In this document: positions 27,076 through 34,072 of the stretch, piece after piece
Position numbering within the stretch: position 1 is the first letter of the stretch
Layout: each line of letters begins with the position of its first letter
NCBI GenBank assembly: GCA_016124975.1
Contig: WGMP01000002.1
Coordinates: forward strand, 41,012-105,011
DNA from: Phycisphaera sp.
Lineage (GTDB): Bacteria; Planctomycetota; Phycisphaerae; Phycisphaerales; SM1A02
DNA length: 64,000 nt
Reading direction: 5' to 3'
Notes under the pieces: generated by a model
What the model was told of the DNA's origin: nothing
Databases searched by the model: none
What the model saw: only the letters and a program-made list of their open reading frames with translations
Translations under genes and position numbers: made by a program

Positions 27076-27339
27076 TTAGAAGCCGCCACCACCGCTGCGG
27101 GGACCACGCGGGCCCTTCGCGGGGCGCTTCGAGGCGGAGCCGCCCTGGCGGTCGGATCCGACGCGCACGGGGCGCGGCTCGAAGCGACGGGCATCGCGGC
27201 GCTTGCGCTCCGAGGGCTTCTCGTAGTGCGCCTTGCGCTTCACGTCCTTGGTGAGGCCTTCCTTCTCGCAGAGCTTCTTGAAACGACGGAGCATCTGCTC
27301 GACGGATTCGCCGCTACGGGCCTTGATTCGAATCGCCAT
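27076..27339 (-). CDS. rpsU: 30S ribosomal protein S21
   Basis: The 87-residue protein begins with the S21 core (SGESVEQMLRRFKKLCEKEG and KRKAHYEKPSERKRRDARR) and then carries an unusual tail of about 35 residues rich in Arg, Gly, Pro and Ser, ending in a GGGGF. Most S21 proteins stop near residue 60-70. An AAAGGA Shine-Dalgarno sequence (27356-27351) and a good promoter precede it. It leads the rsfS-panD-hydrolase-trmB operon. The tail may make extra contacts with rRNA, which is inference. Confidence 0.94.
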   Translation of the reverse strand: MAIRIKARSGESVEQMLRRFKKLCEKEGLTKDVKRKAHYEKPSERKRRDARRFEPRPVRVGSDRQGGSASKRPAKGPRGPRSGGGGF

Positions 27340-27380
27340 GAAAAATCGTGTCCTTTGGGGAAGAAAGAGCCGAGTCGCCT

Positions 27381-27409
27381 ATTGGACACGAATCCCTCGC
27401 CGCGGTCAA
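27381..27409 (-). promoter_or_regulatory. Promoter of the rpsU operon
   Basis: On the minus strand: TTGACC (27409-27404), a 17-nt spacer, then TCCAAT (27386-27381). The leader would be about 35 nt and includes the Shine-Dalgarno sequence AAAGGA. Confidence 0.65.
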
Positions 27410-27472
27410 GCGCATCGGCTCGTGATCGGGCGAACGCCGCGGTGGCGCGCGTGCGCCGCGTATGCTGCCGCC

Positions 27473-28282
27473 GTGCCCCTCATTATCGACACCTACAACG
27501 CGCTCCATGTGACGGGGGTCCTGCCCCCCGAGCTCGCGGTGGGCGACCCCGAGGCTCTTGCGTCCCTGATCGCATCGAGCCGTTTCGGGGGCGATGCCGT
27601 GTGGCTCGTCTGCGACGGAGTGCCGCGCGCCGCGTCCCGAGCGGGGCGCATCGTGATCGAGGGCGCGGGGCCGGGCAGGAGCGCCGACGACCACATCGCC
27701 GCGTTTCTCGACCGTTCGAGCGCGCCGCGGCGGCTCACGGTCGTGACGAGCGACCGCGCGATCCAGCGCAAGGCCAAGTCGCGCGGCGCGGACTGGATGA
27801 AGAGCGAGGAGTTCCTCGCGATCCTGGCGGAGGACGCGCGGCGCGCGCGACCCTCGCGCGGGCGCCCTGCCCCGCCGAGCCCGCGCCGCAGCGTGCCGCT
27901 CGACGCCCGCGAGGTCGCGGGCTGGATGAAGCTGTTCGAGATCACCTCGGAGCAGGCCGCGGTCGAGGGCGCCGCCAGAGCCCCCGCGCGGCCGCAGCGG
28001 GAGCCACGCGCCGGATCGGCCCCACGCAGCCCGCGCACCGACGACGCAGCGCTCGAACGCTACCTTGAGGCCACGAAGGACCTCGCGGATCCGCTCGCGG
28101 TCCTCGACGGCAAGGGAGGCGTGCAGCTTCTCGAGGCGCTCGGCGCGATCGACGACGACGCGCTGGAACGGCTGATGGAGCGGCACGAGCCGCCCGTCCT
28201 GAAGGACGGCGCGCGCATCGGCGGACGCAAGCGAACGAAGGACGCGCGCCGCGATGCGCGCGGCAAGAGAGGCACGCCATGA
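27473..28282 (+). CDS. YacP-like NYN domain protein
   Basis: The 269-residue protein has an N-terminal NYN/PIN-like nuclease domain: PLIIDTYNALHVTG with the first acidic residue, AVWLVCDGVPR, SADDHIAAFLDR and TVVTSDRAIQRKAKSRGADW. These match the DUF901/YacP (Rae1-like) family of ribosome-associated endonucleases. The C-terminal 150 residues are basic and proline rich, with two helical segments (VAGWMKLFEIT and LEALGAIDDDALERLME). TATGCT (27461-27466) lies 6 nt before the GTG. It overlaps pdxH by 4 bp. Confidence 0.85.
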   Translation: MPLIIDTYNALHVTGVLPPELAVGDPEALASLIASSRFGGDAVWLVCDGVPRAASRAGRIVIEGAGPGRSADDHIAAFLDRSSAPRRLTVVTSDRAIQRKAKSRGADWMKSEEFLAILAEDARRARPSRGRPAPPSPRRSVPLDAREVAGWMKLFEITSEQAAVEGAARAPARPQREPRAGSAPRSPRTDDAALERYLEATKDLADPLAVLDGKGGVQLLEALGAIDDDALERLMERHEPPVLKDGARIGGRKRTKDARRDARGKRGTP

Positions 28283-28905
28283 GCACAGGACACGGCCCGA
28301 CGCCAGCGATCGACTTCGACCATCCGCCCGCGGATCCCGTGCCCGTCTTCGAGCAGTGGTTCGCCGAGGCGCAGCGCCTTCCCACGCCGAATCCGAACGC
28401 CATGACCCTCGCGACGGTCGACGCCGACGGCTCCCCGAGCGCGCGCATCGTGCTGCTGCGCGGATTCTCCGCCGAAGGCGCCCGGTTCTTCACCAACCGC
28501 CAGAGCCGCAAGGGCCGCGCGCTCGCGGCAAACGCGCGGGCGGCGCTGCTCTTCCATTGGGATCTCCTCGACCGCCAGGTGCGCATCGAGGGTCGCGTGA
28601 CGCTCGCGGGAGACGCGGAGAGCGACGAGTACTTCGCACAGCGCCCAGTCGACAGCCGCGTGAACGCGTGGGCGAGCGACCAGAGCGAGCCCGTCGCGAG
28701 CCGCGCGGAACTCGAGCGCCGCGCCGCGGAGCTGACCGCGCGCTTTGCAAGCGGCGATGTGCCCCGCCCCCCGCACTGGGGCGGCTACCGCGTCAGCCTC
28801 GACAGGATCGAGTTCTGGCAAGGCGACAAGTACAGGCTGCACGACCGGATCGTCTACACGCGGGAGGCGAACGGGGCGTACGCGGTGACGCGGCTCTGCC
28901 CCTGA
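28279..28905 (+). CDS. pdxH: Pyridoxamine 5'-phosphate oxidase
   Basis: The 208-residue FMN enzyme oxidises pyridoxamine or pyridoxine 5'-phosphate to pyridoxal phosphate. Motifs: PNPNAMTLATVDADGSPSAR, RGFSAEGARFFTNRQSRKGR (FMN phosphate contacts), RPVDSRVNAWASDQS, PHWGGYRV and FWQGDKYRLHDR, with the C-terminal RLCP as in the family. The ATGA overlap with the NYN gene indicates coupled translation. PLP is the cofactor of the two cystathionine enzymes encoded nearby, though on the other strand. Confidence 0.95.
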   Translation: MSTGHGPTPAIDFDHPPADPVPVFEQWFAEAQRLPTPNPNAMTLATVDADGSPSARIVLLRGFSAEGARFFTNRQSRKGRALAANARAALLFHWDLLDRQVRIEGRVTLAGDAESDEYFAQRPVDSRVNAWASDQSEPVASRAELERRAAELTARFASGDVPRPPHWGGYRVSLDRIEFWQGDKYRLHDRIVYTREANGAYAVTRLCP

Positions 28906-28929
28906 CAAACGCGGCGCCAGAAAAGAAAC

Positions 28930-28984
28930 GGTGCCAAGCACGTGCCGGCTGGTGCATGGCACCTCCTGGCACGTGCCTGGCACC
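28930..28984. repeat. REP-like palindrome, left of the transposase
   Basis: A 55-bp element with arms GGTGCCAAGCACGTGCC (28930-28946) and GGCACGTGCCTGGCACC (28968-28984), one mismatch, around a 21-nt centre that holds a second small hairpin (GGTGC-ATG-GCACC). It lies 13 bp past the stop of the REP-associated transposase. The partner element is at 29754-29808. Confidence 0.93.
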
Positions 28985-28997
28985 AGCGCCTCCGCTC

Positions 28998-29606
28998 TCA
29001 CCGATAGGCGCCGAAACAGACCTCGTCCGCCACCATTGCGACCGCAGGCCAGTGCAGGACCTGCAGTTCCTCCTCCTCGAGGGCAACCCCGAGCCGTGCG
29101 CGCCACTCCGTTGGATTCGCAAGCTCGCCGCGAACGTCGAAGTTGAGCAGTGGCCATCGCTTGCCGAGCCCCGCGTGCGCGGCCGCGCTCGACCACTCCC
29201 AGGACGTCGCCTCGTCGACGAGCCCCGCGTCGACCGGGTTACGCTCGATGTAACGCAGCGCGTTCAGCGCGTGCGTGGAACCCATCGTCTGCGCAAAGTA
29301 CCGACCCTCCCAGTTGGCTCCCCGTGTCCCGCGACGACGGTTCATGTGCTCGGAGAACTTGCGGTGCGCGCGGCCAAAGCACTCTGCGATCGAGTCCTTG
29401 GCGTCTGGCACCGCGATGACATGGACATGGTTGGACATCAGGCAGAATCCCGCGATGCGCGTCGCCGTCAGTCGACTGAACCGGTGCAGGAGCGCGAGGT
29501 AGTAGCGTCGATCCGTGTCGTCGCGAAACAGCCTCTGCTTGTGATTTCCCCGATGAGCCACATGGTGCGGGACTCCAATCTCGACATGCCTTCGTGCTCT
29601 ACCCAT
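28998..29606 (-). CDS. REP-associated tyrosine transposase (RAYT, Y1 family)
   Basis: The 202-residue protein belongs to the Y1/IS200-like HUH endonucleases. The HUH motif is His60-Val-His62 (MSNHVHVIAV), and the catalytic tyrosine is Tyr119 in ALRYIERNPVDAGLV. PHHVAHRGNHKQRLF near the N-terminus and WEWSSAAAHAG near the C-terminus are family features. A strong Shine-Dalgarno sequence (AAGGAAGG) supports the ATG at 29606. RAYTs cut REP palindromes in single-stranded DNA and spread them as immobile domesticated elements; this one lies between two 55-bp REP palindromes and appears intact. Confidence 0.94.
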   Translation of the reverse strand: MGRARRHVEIGVPHHVAHRGNHKQRLFRDDTDRRYYLALLHRFSRLTATRIAGFCLMSNHVHVIAVPDAKDSIAECFGRAHRKFSEHMNRRRGTRGANWEGRYFAQTMGSTHALNALRYIERNPVDAGLVDEATSWEWSSAAAHAGLGKRWPLLNFDVRGELANPTEWRARLGVALEEEELQVLHWPAVAMVADEVCFGAYR

Positions 29607-29753
29607 CTCGATCCCTTCCTTCCCTTGCTCGATCCGATTCCAACGCGCGGACGAGAGCACCTGCTTCTCGCTGGACCGCGACCTTGGACCGCCGCAACAT
29701 AGAGCGCGACGAGGGGTGATCTCGACTTTCCGTATGTTCTGCAGGAGGATTTC

Positions 29754-29808
29754 GGTGCCAAGCACGTGCCAGGCAGTGCACGGCACCTCGCGGCACGTGC
29801 TTGGCACC
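29754..29808. repeat. REP-like palindrome, right of the transposase
   Basis: Perfect 17-bp arms GGTGCCAAGCACGTGCC (29754-29770) and GGCACGTGCTTGGCACC (29792-29808) enclose a 21-nt centre with a small inner hairpin (GTGC-ACG-GCAC). It has the same length and design as the copy at 28930-28984, and lies upstream of the transposase start. Confidence 0.95.
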
Positions 29809-29860
29809 GTTTCCGGGAGGCTGCGGCCGTGCCCGCGGAGCCCGCCGAAGCCGCGACCCC

Positions 29861-30541
29861 TCAAGCGCGCCACACGTCGAAGCGCACCGTCGTGCCTTCG
29901 ATCGACCAGTCGGGCTTCGCGAGTTCAGGCGCGTCGTCGCCGCGCTTGAGGATCACGCGGCTTCGCGCGCAGCCGCGCGCCGCGCCGAGGAGCTCGGCCG
30001 CGTCGACATCCGCGCCGACCGCCTCGCGCAGCGCCGCCATCTCCTTGCGCGGCAGCGCGCTCTTCTTCTTCTTCGGCGGGAACATCGGGTCGATCACGAC
30101 GGCGTCGGGCGCCTCCGCCGTGCCTGCGCGCGCCGCAAGCCATTCGCGCGCGTCGGCGTGCACCACCTTCAGCCGCCCACCGAGGAGCTCCGCGAGGCGC
30201 GGGTCGCGCTCGGCGCGCTCGAGGCCGTCCTTCGCGAGAAGGTAGACGAGCGCCGAGCGCTCGATCGCCGTCACCTTGTAGCCCGCGACCGCAAGCAGAA
30301 ACGCGTCGCCGAGGAGCCCCGCCGTCGCATCGACGACCGTCCGCGCGTCCCCGACCGCCTTCACGATCGGCATCGCACGCGCCTCGGCGCGGCCACCGCG
30401 CAGCGAGATCGCGGAAAGATCGCAGCGGACGCCGCGTCCCTCGCGCTCGCCCTCGCGCCGCAGCTCGACGAACGACGACGGATCGCCTGCCGCGCCCACG
30501 CGCGCGACCACGAACCGCGGCGCGTCCGCTGCGTCGCTCAC
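29861..30541 (-). CDS. rsmJ: 16S rRNA m2G methyltransferase, RsmJ-like
   Basis: The 226-residue SAM-dependent enzyme has VVDATAGLLGDAFLLAVAGYKVTAIER (SAM-binding motif), VVHADAREWL, and DPMFPPKKKKSALPRKEMAAL, the RsmJ signature close to DPMFPxRxKSALVKKEM. E. coli RsmJ methylates G1516 of 16S rRNA. The GTG start is 4 bp after the stop of the cystathionine gene, so it is probably co-transcribed with it. The stop is followed by GGGGTCGCGGC, a diverged form of the dispersed GCGGTCGC repeat. Confidence 0.9.
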   Translation of the reverse strand: MSDAADAPRFVVARVGAAGDPSSFVELRREGEREGRGVRCDLSAISLRGGRAEARAMPIVKAVGDARTVVDATAGLLGDAFLLAVAGYKVTAIERSALVYLLAKDGLERAERDPRLAELLGGRLKVVHADAREWLAARAGTAEAPDAVVIDPMFPPKKKKSALPRKEMAALREAVGADVDAAELLGAARGCARSRVILKRGDDAPELAKPDWSIEGTTVRFDVWRA

Positions 30542-30545
30542 GCGC

Positions 30546-31751
30546 TCACGCCTTCGAAAGCCCGTGCTCGAGGTCCTTCCACAGGTCCTCGACATGCTCG
30601 ACGCCGACCGAAAGCCGCACGAGCGAATCGCTGATCCCAAGCTCCGCGCGCATCGCCTCGGGCACGCTCGCGTGGGTCATGATCGCGGGATGCTCGATCA
30701 GGCTCTCGACGCCGCCGAGGCTCTCGGCGAGCGCGAAGAGATGCACGTTCTCGAGGAAGCGGCGGCTCTCTGCGAGGCCGCCCTTCAGGAAGATCGTGAT
30801 CATGCCGCCGAACGCGGGATGACCGTCGAACCGCATCTGCTTGGCGGCGAGCGCGTGCTGCGGATGGCTCGCGAGGCCGGGATACACGACCTTCGCGACC
30901 TTGGCGTGCTTCTCGAGCCGCGTCGCAATCTCCATGCCGCTCGCGCAGTGGCGCTCCATGCGCACATGCATCGTCTTCAGCCCGCGCAGGCCGAGATACG
31001 CGTCGAACGGGCCCATCACGCTTCCGATCGCGTTCTGCATGAAGCGCAGCTTCTCGGCGATCTCCTTCGAACCCGTGACAAGCGCGCCGCCGACGGTGTC
31101 GGAGTGCCCGCCCACGTACTTCGTCGTCGAGTGCATCACGATGTCGGCGCCGAGCTCGATCGGCCGCGTCAGCATCGGCGTCGCGAAGGTGTTGTCGACG
31201 ACCGAGATCGCCCCCGCCTTCCGAGCCATCGCGCACACCGCCGCGATGTCGACGAGCTTCAGCGTCGGGTTCGTCGGTGTCTCGAGCCACACCATCTTCG
31301 GCTTGTGCTCGCGGATCGCGGCCTCGGCCTTCGCGAGGTCGGAGAGGTCGACATGCACGACCTTGTATCCCGCGCTCCGCTTGCGCACGCGGTTCAAGAG
31401 GCGGTTCGTGCCGCCGTAGACATCGTCCATGCACAGAATCGTGTCGCCCGCGTCCATCAGCTCGAGCGCGGTCGCGATCGCGGCAAGCCCCGACGCGAAC
31501 GCGAAGCCGCCGCAGGTGCGCTCGTCGGCCTCGGAGAGCCCCGAGCGCTCGAGCGTGGCGATGCAGCGCTCGAACGCGAAGCGCGTGGCGTTGTGGCTGC
31601 GCGAGTACTCGTAGCCCTTGTGGACGCCCGGCGACTCCTGGATGAAGGTCGAGCTCGTGTAGATCGGCGGCATCACCGCGCCCGTGGTCGGGTCTGCGTG
31701 CTGTCCGCCGTGGATGCATTCGGTCGCGAGATGCGCGGGAGTGTTCGCCAT
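30546..31751 (-). CDS. Cystathionine gamma-synthase / gamma-lyase family enzyme
   Basis: The 401-residue PLP enzyme belongs to the Cys/Met metabolism family. Motifs: YTSSTFIQESPGVHKGYEYS, FASGLAAIATALELM, ETPTNPTLKLVDI, SVVDNTFATP and HSTTKYVGGHSD with the PLP lysine at 211; LSVGVEHVEDLWKDL ends the fold. Sequence alone does not separate gamma-synthase, beta-lyase and gamma-lyase. The adjacent cystathionine beta-synthase gene suggests gamma-lyase, making cysteine by reverse transsulfuration. The CBS gene lies 35 bp upstream on the same strand. Confidence 0.9.
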   Translation of the reverse strand: MANTPAHLATECIHGGQHADPTTGAVMPPIYTSSTFIQESPGVHKGYEYSRSHNATRFAFERCIATLERSGLSEADERTCGGFAFASGLAAIATALELMDAGDTILCMDDVYGGTNRLLNRVRKRSAGYKVVHVDLSDLAKAEAAIREHKPKMVWLETPTNPTLKLVDIAAVCAMARKAGAISVVDNTFATPMLTRPIELGADIVMHSTTKYVGGHSDTVGGALVTGSKEIAEKLRFMQNAIGSVMGPFDAYLGLRGLKTMHVRMERHCASGMEIATRLEKHAKVAKVVYPGLASHPQHALAAKQMRFDGHPAFGGMITIFLKGGLAESRRFLENVHLFALAESLGGVESLIEHPAIMTHASVPEAMRAELGISDSLVRLSVGVEHVEDLWKDLEHGLSKA

Positions 31752-31786
31752 GGTGGGGCCTTGCTGATGGAGCCGCGGGTGCTGGC

Positions 31787-33175
31787 TCAGAGCTGCTTGC
31801 GCAGGTAGTTGATGAGGTCGATCTTCGTGATCAGTCCGTAGAAATGCCTCTCGTCCGCCACGATCGCCACGCGGTCGGCGCGGAAGATGGGCACGAGGTC
31901 GTTCACGCTCGCGGTCGGCCGCACCGTCTCGATGCGGCTCGTCATGTAGTCCTTCACGGGCCGCTTCGCGTAGTCGCGGTCGCGCACGAGCGCCATGAGC
32001 ACATCGCTCTCGTCGAGGATGCCGACGACCCTGTCCTTCTCGTCGAGCACCGCCATCTGCGAGATCGAGTACATGCGCATGCGCTTGATCGCCTGCACCA
32101 CGGGAAGCTCGGGCGTGAGGCAGAAATCCTCGCGCTCGAGGTGCCGCCGCGCGATCAGGTCGCGCAGGTCGCCGTAGGTCGGCCGCTCGATGAAGCCGTT
32201 GTCGACCATCCAGAAGTCGTTGAACATCTTGGAGAGGTACTTCGCGCCGTTGTCGCAGATGAGGGTGACGACGCGCTTCGGCTCGGTCTGCTCGCGGCAA
32301 TAGCGCAGCGCCGCCGCGAACAGCGTGCCGACCGACGAACCCGCCAGCACGCCTTCCTTCCGAAGGAGCTCGCGGGCCGTATGGAACGCCTCGCCATCGG
32401 GAATCGCGTAGGCCTTCGAGACGAGCTCGAGATGGCAGATCGACGGGATGAAGTCCTCGCCGATCCCCTCGACGAGCCACGAGCCGGGCTCGACCTTCTT
32501 TCCCTCGTTGACGAGCGGCGCGAGGATCGAGCCGACGGGGTCGGCGAGGATCATCTCGCACTTCGGGTTGCGCTCCTTGAGGTACTTGCCCACGCCGCTG
32601 ACCGTGCCGCCCGAGCCGATGCCCGCGACGAACGCGTCGATCTTGCCTTCCATCTGCTCCCAGATCTCGGGTCCCGTCGTCTCGTAGTGGGCGCGCGGGT
32701 TCGCCTCGTTCGTGAACTGGCTCGCGTAGAAGGCGTCGGGGTCGTCCTTCGCGATCTTCTCGGCGACATCCTGGTAGTACTCGGGGTGCCCCTTCGCCAC
32801 GTCGGAGCGCGTGAGCACGACCTCGGCGCCCATCGCCCGCAGGTGCGAGATCTTCTCGTCGCTCATCTTGTCGGGCACGACCACCGTGAGGCGGTAGCCC
32901 TTCTGCCCCGCGACGAGCGCGAGCGCGAGGCCCGTGTTGCCCGCGGTCGCCTCGACGATGCGGCCACCCTTCTTGAGCGCACCCGACTTCTCCGCCTCCT
33001 CGACCATCGTCACCGCGATGCGGTCCTTGATCGAGTTCCCGGGGTTCATCGACTCCATCTTGACGAACAGCCTGCAGGGCCCCGTGTCGATGCGGGTGAT
33101 CTCGAGCATCGGGGTGTTCCCGATCATCTCGAGGATGTTGCGGTAGACGGGCGCTGTGGTTCTGGCAGACGACAT
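31787..33175 (-). CDS. Cystathionine beta-synthase with two CBS domains
   Basis: The 462-residue PLP enzyme condenses homocysteine with serine. The catalytic domain has NPGNSIKDR with the PLP lysine at 50, EATAGNTGLALALVAGQKGY, and GIGSGGTVSGVGKYLKE. Two CBS domains occupy roughly residues 345-460 (MRMYSISQMAVLDEKDRVVG and YMTSRIETVRPTASVNDLVP) and probably give regulation by an adenosyl ligand. TACACT (33187-33182) lies 6 nt before the ATG on the minus strand with no Shine-Dalgarno sequence. It probably forms an operon with the gamma-lyase-type gene and rsmJ. Confidence 0.92.
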   Translation of the reverse strand: MSSARTTAPVYRNILEMIGNTPMLEITRIDTGPCRLFVKMESMNPGNSIKDRIAVTMVEEAEKSGALKKGGRIVEATAGNTGLALALVAGQKGYRLTVVVPDKMSDEKISHLRAMGAEVVLTRSDVAKGHPEYYQDVAEKIAKDDPDAFYASQFTNEANPRAHYETTGPEIWEQMEGKIDAFVAGIGSGGTVSGVGKYLKERNPKCEMILADPVGSILAPLVNEGKKVEPGSWLVEGIGEDFIPSICHLELVSKAYAIPDGEAFHTARELLRKEGVLAGSSVGTLFAAALRYCREQTEPKRVVTLICDNGAKYLSKMFNDFWMVDNGFIERPTYGDLRDLIARRHLEREDFCLTPELPVVQAIKRMRMYSISQMAVLDEKDRVVGILDESDVLMALVRDRDYAKRPVKDYMTSRIETVRPTASVNDLVPIFRADRVAIVADERHFYGLITKIDLINYLRKQL

Positions 33176-33238
33176 GCGCTGAGTGTAGCGAAGCGCACCG
33201 CATACGCCGATCGCAGGAAACGAAGGCAATTCCGCGCG

Positions 33239-34072
33239 TCAGCCGTTGCCGCGCCATGCGCCTTCGCGCCACCACGGTCGCGTCGGATCGACGCCCCAGA
33301 GCGCGCCCGGATCCGCGAGGTCGACCTCGACGAGAGGGTCGTCGCCGAGAAGCGCGAGGTCGAGCGACACGGCGCGGGAGCGGCCCATGCGCAGCGCGAG
33401 CTCGATCTCATGCTGTCGTAAGACCGTGCTTGCGTCGGGCGGCGCCGGCGACGCCCCGCGCATCGCCTTGCACTCCTCGCGATAGCCGTCCGCACCCGCG
33501 GGCAGCGCCGCGCCGACCGCGTCGAGAAGCTCCTCGCCTCCGCCCTGCCGAAGCGCGGCGAGCGCGCGGCGGCCATCGCCGCGCCGGTAGTAGCTGAAGC
33601 TCCGCGCGAGCGACTCGATCTGCGCGGGATCGACGCGCGCCTCCTCGCGCAGAAGCCCGCGGCCTCCGACGAGTTCCGCCGCGGCGAGCGCGCGCTGTCT
33701 CTCGGGTTCGTCGCGGGCAAGCGTGGCGAGCGCGAGCATGGCGCTCCGCCCGAGGCGCGTCGGGTCGAGCGCGCCCGCGAGACCGAAGAGCTGCCGCGCG
33801 AGCGCGCGGTCTTCCTCGTCGCGCGCGGCGTCGGCGACCTCCTCGGCAAGTTCGAGATAGTCGAGCGGACGAACGGGGTCGAGGCGCGCCAGACGCGATT
33901 CCCACGCAGCCGCAGCGAGCTGCGCCGCAGATTGCGCGACGCGAGAGGGCTCGGCCGGATGCGCGGGTGACGCACCCGCTGCGAGTCCGAGCGCCAGGCC
34001 CGCGAGGCATACCACGCAGGAGACGCGACGCCGCGTGATCGAAGCGCGGTCTCTCGGCCAAGCGGACTTCAT
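33239..34072 (-). CDS. Periplasmic helical protein, last gene of the ExbBD-vWA cluster
   Basis: The 277-residue product has a signal peptide (VSCVVCLAGLALGLAAGASPAHPAEP). The mature part is helical with TPR-like stretches (LDYLELAEEVADAARDEEDR and LARQLFGLAGALDPTRLGRS). The C-terminus, LVEVDLADPGALWGVDPTRPWWREGAWRGNG, is tryptophan rich. I recognise no family. It overlaps the upstream 1021-residue gene by 4 bp (ATGA), so the two are translationally coupled. Confidence 0.7.
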   Translation of the reverse strand: MKSAWPRDRASITRRRVSCVVCLAGLALGLAAGASPAHPAEPSRVAQSAAQLAAAAWESRLARLDPVRPLDYLELAEEVADAARDEEDRALARQLFGLAGALDPTRLGRSAMLALATLARDEPERQRALAAAELVGGRGLLREEARVDPAQIESLARSFSYYRRGDGRRALAALRQGGGEELLDAVGAALPAGADGYREECKAMRGASPAPPDASTVLRQHEIELALRMGRSRAVSLDLALLGDDPLVEVDLADPGALWGVDPTRPWWREGAWRGNG

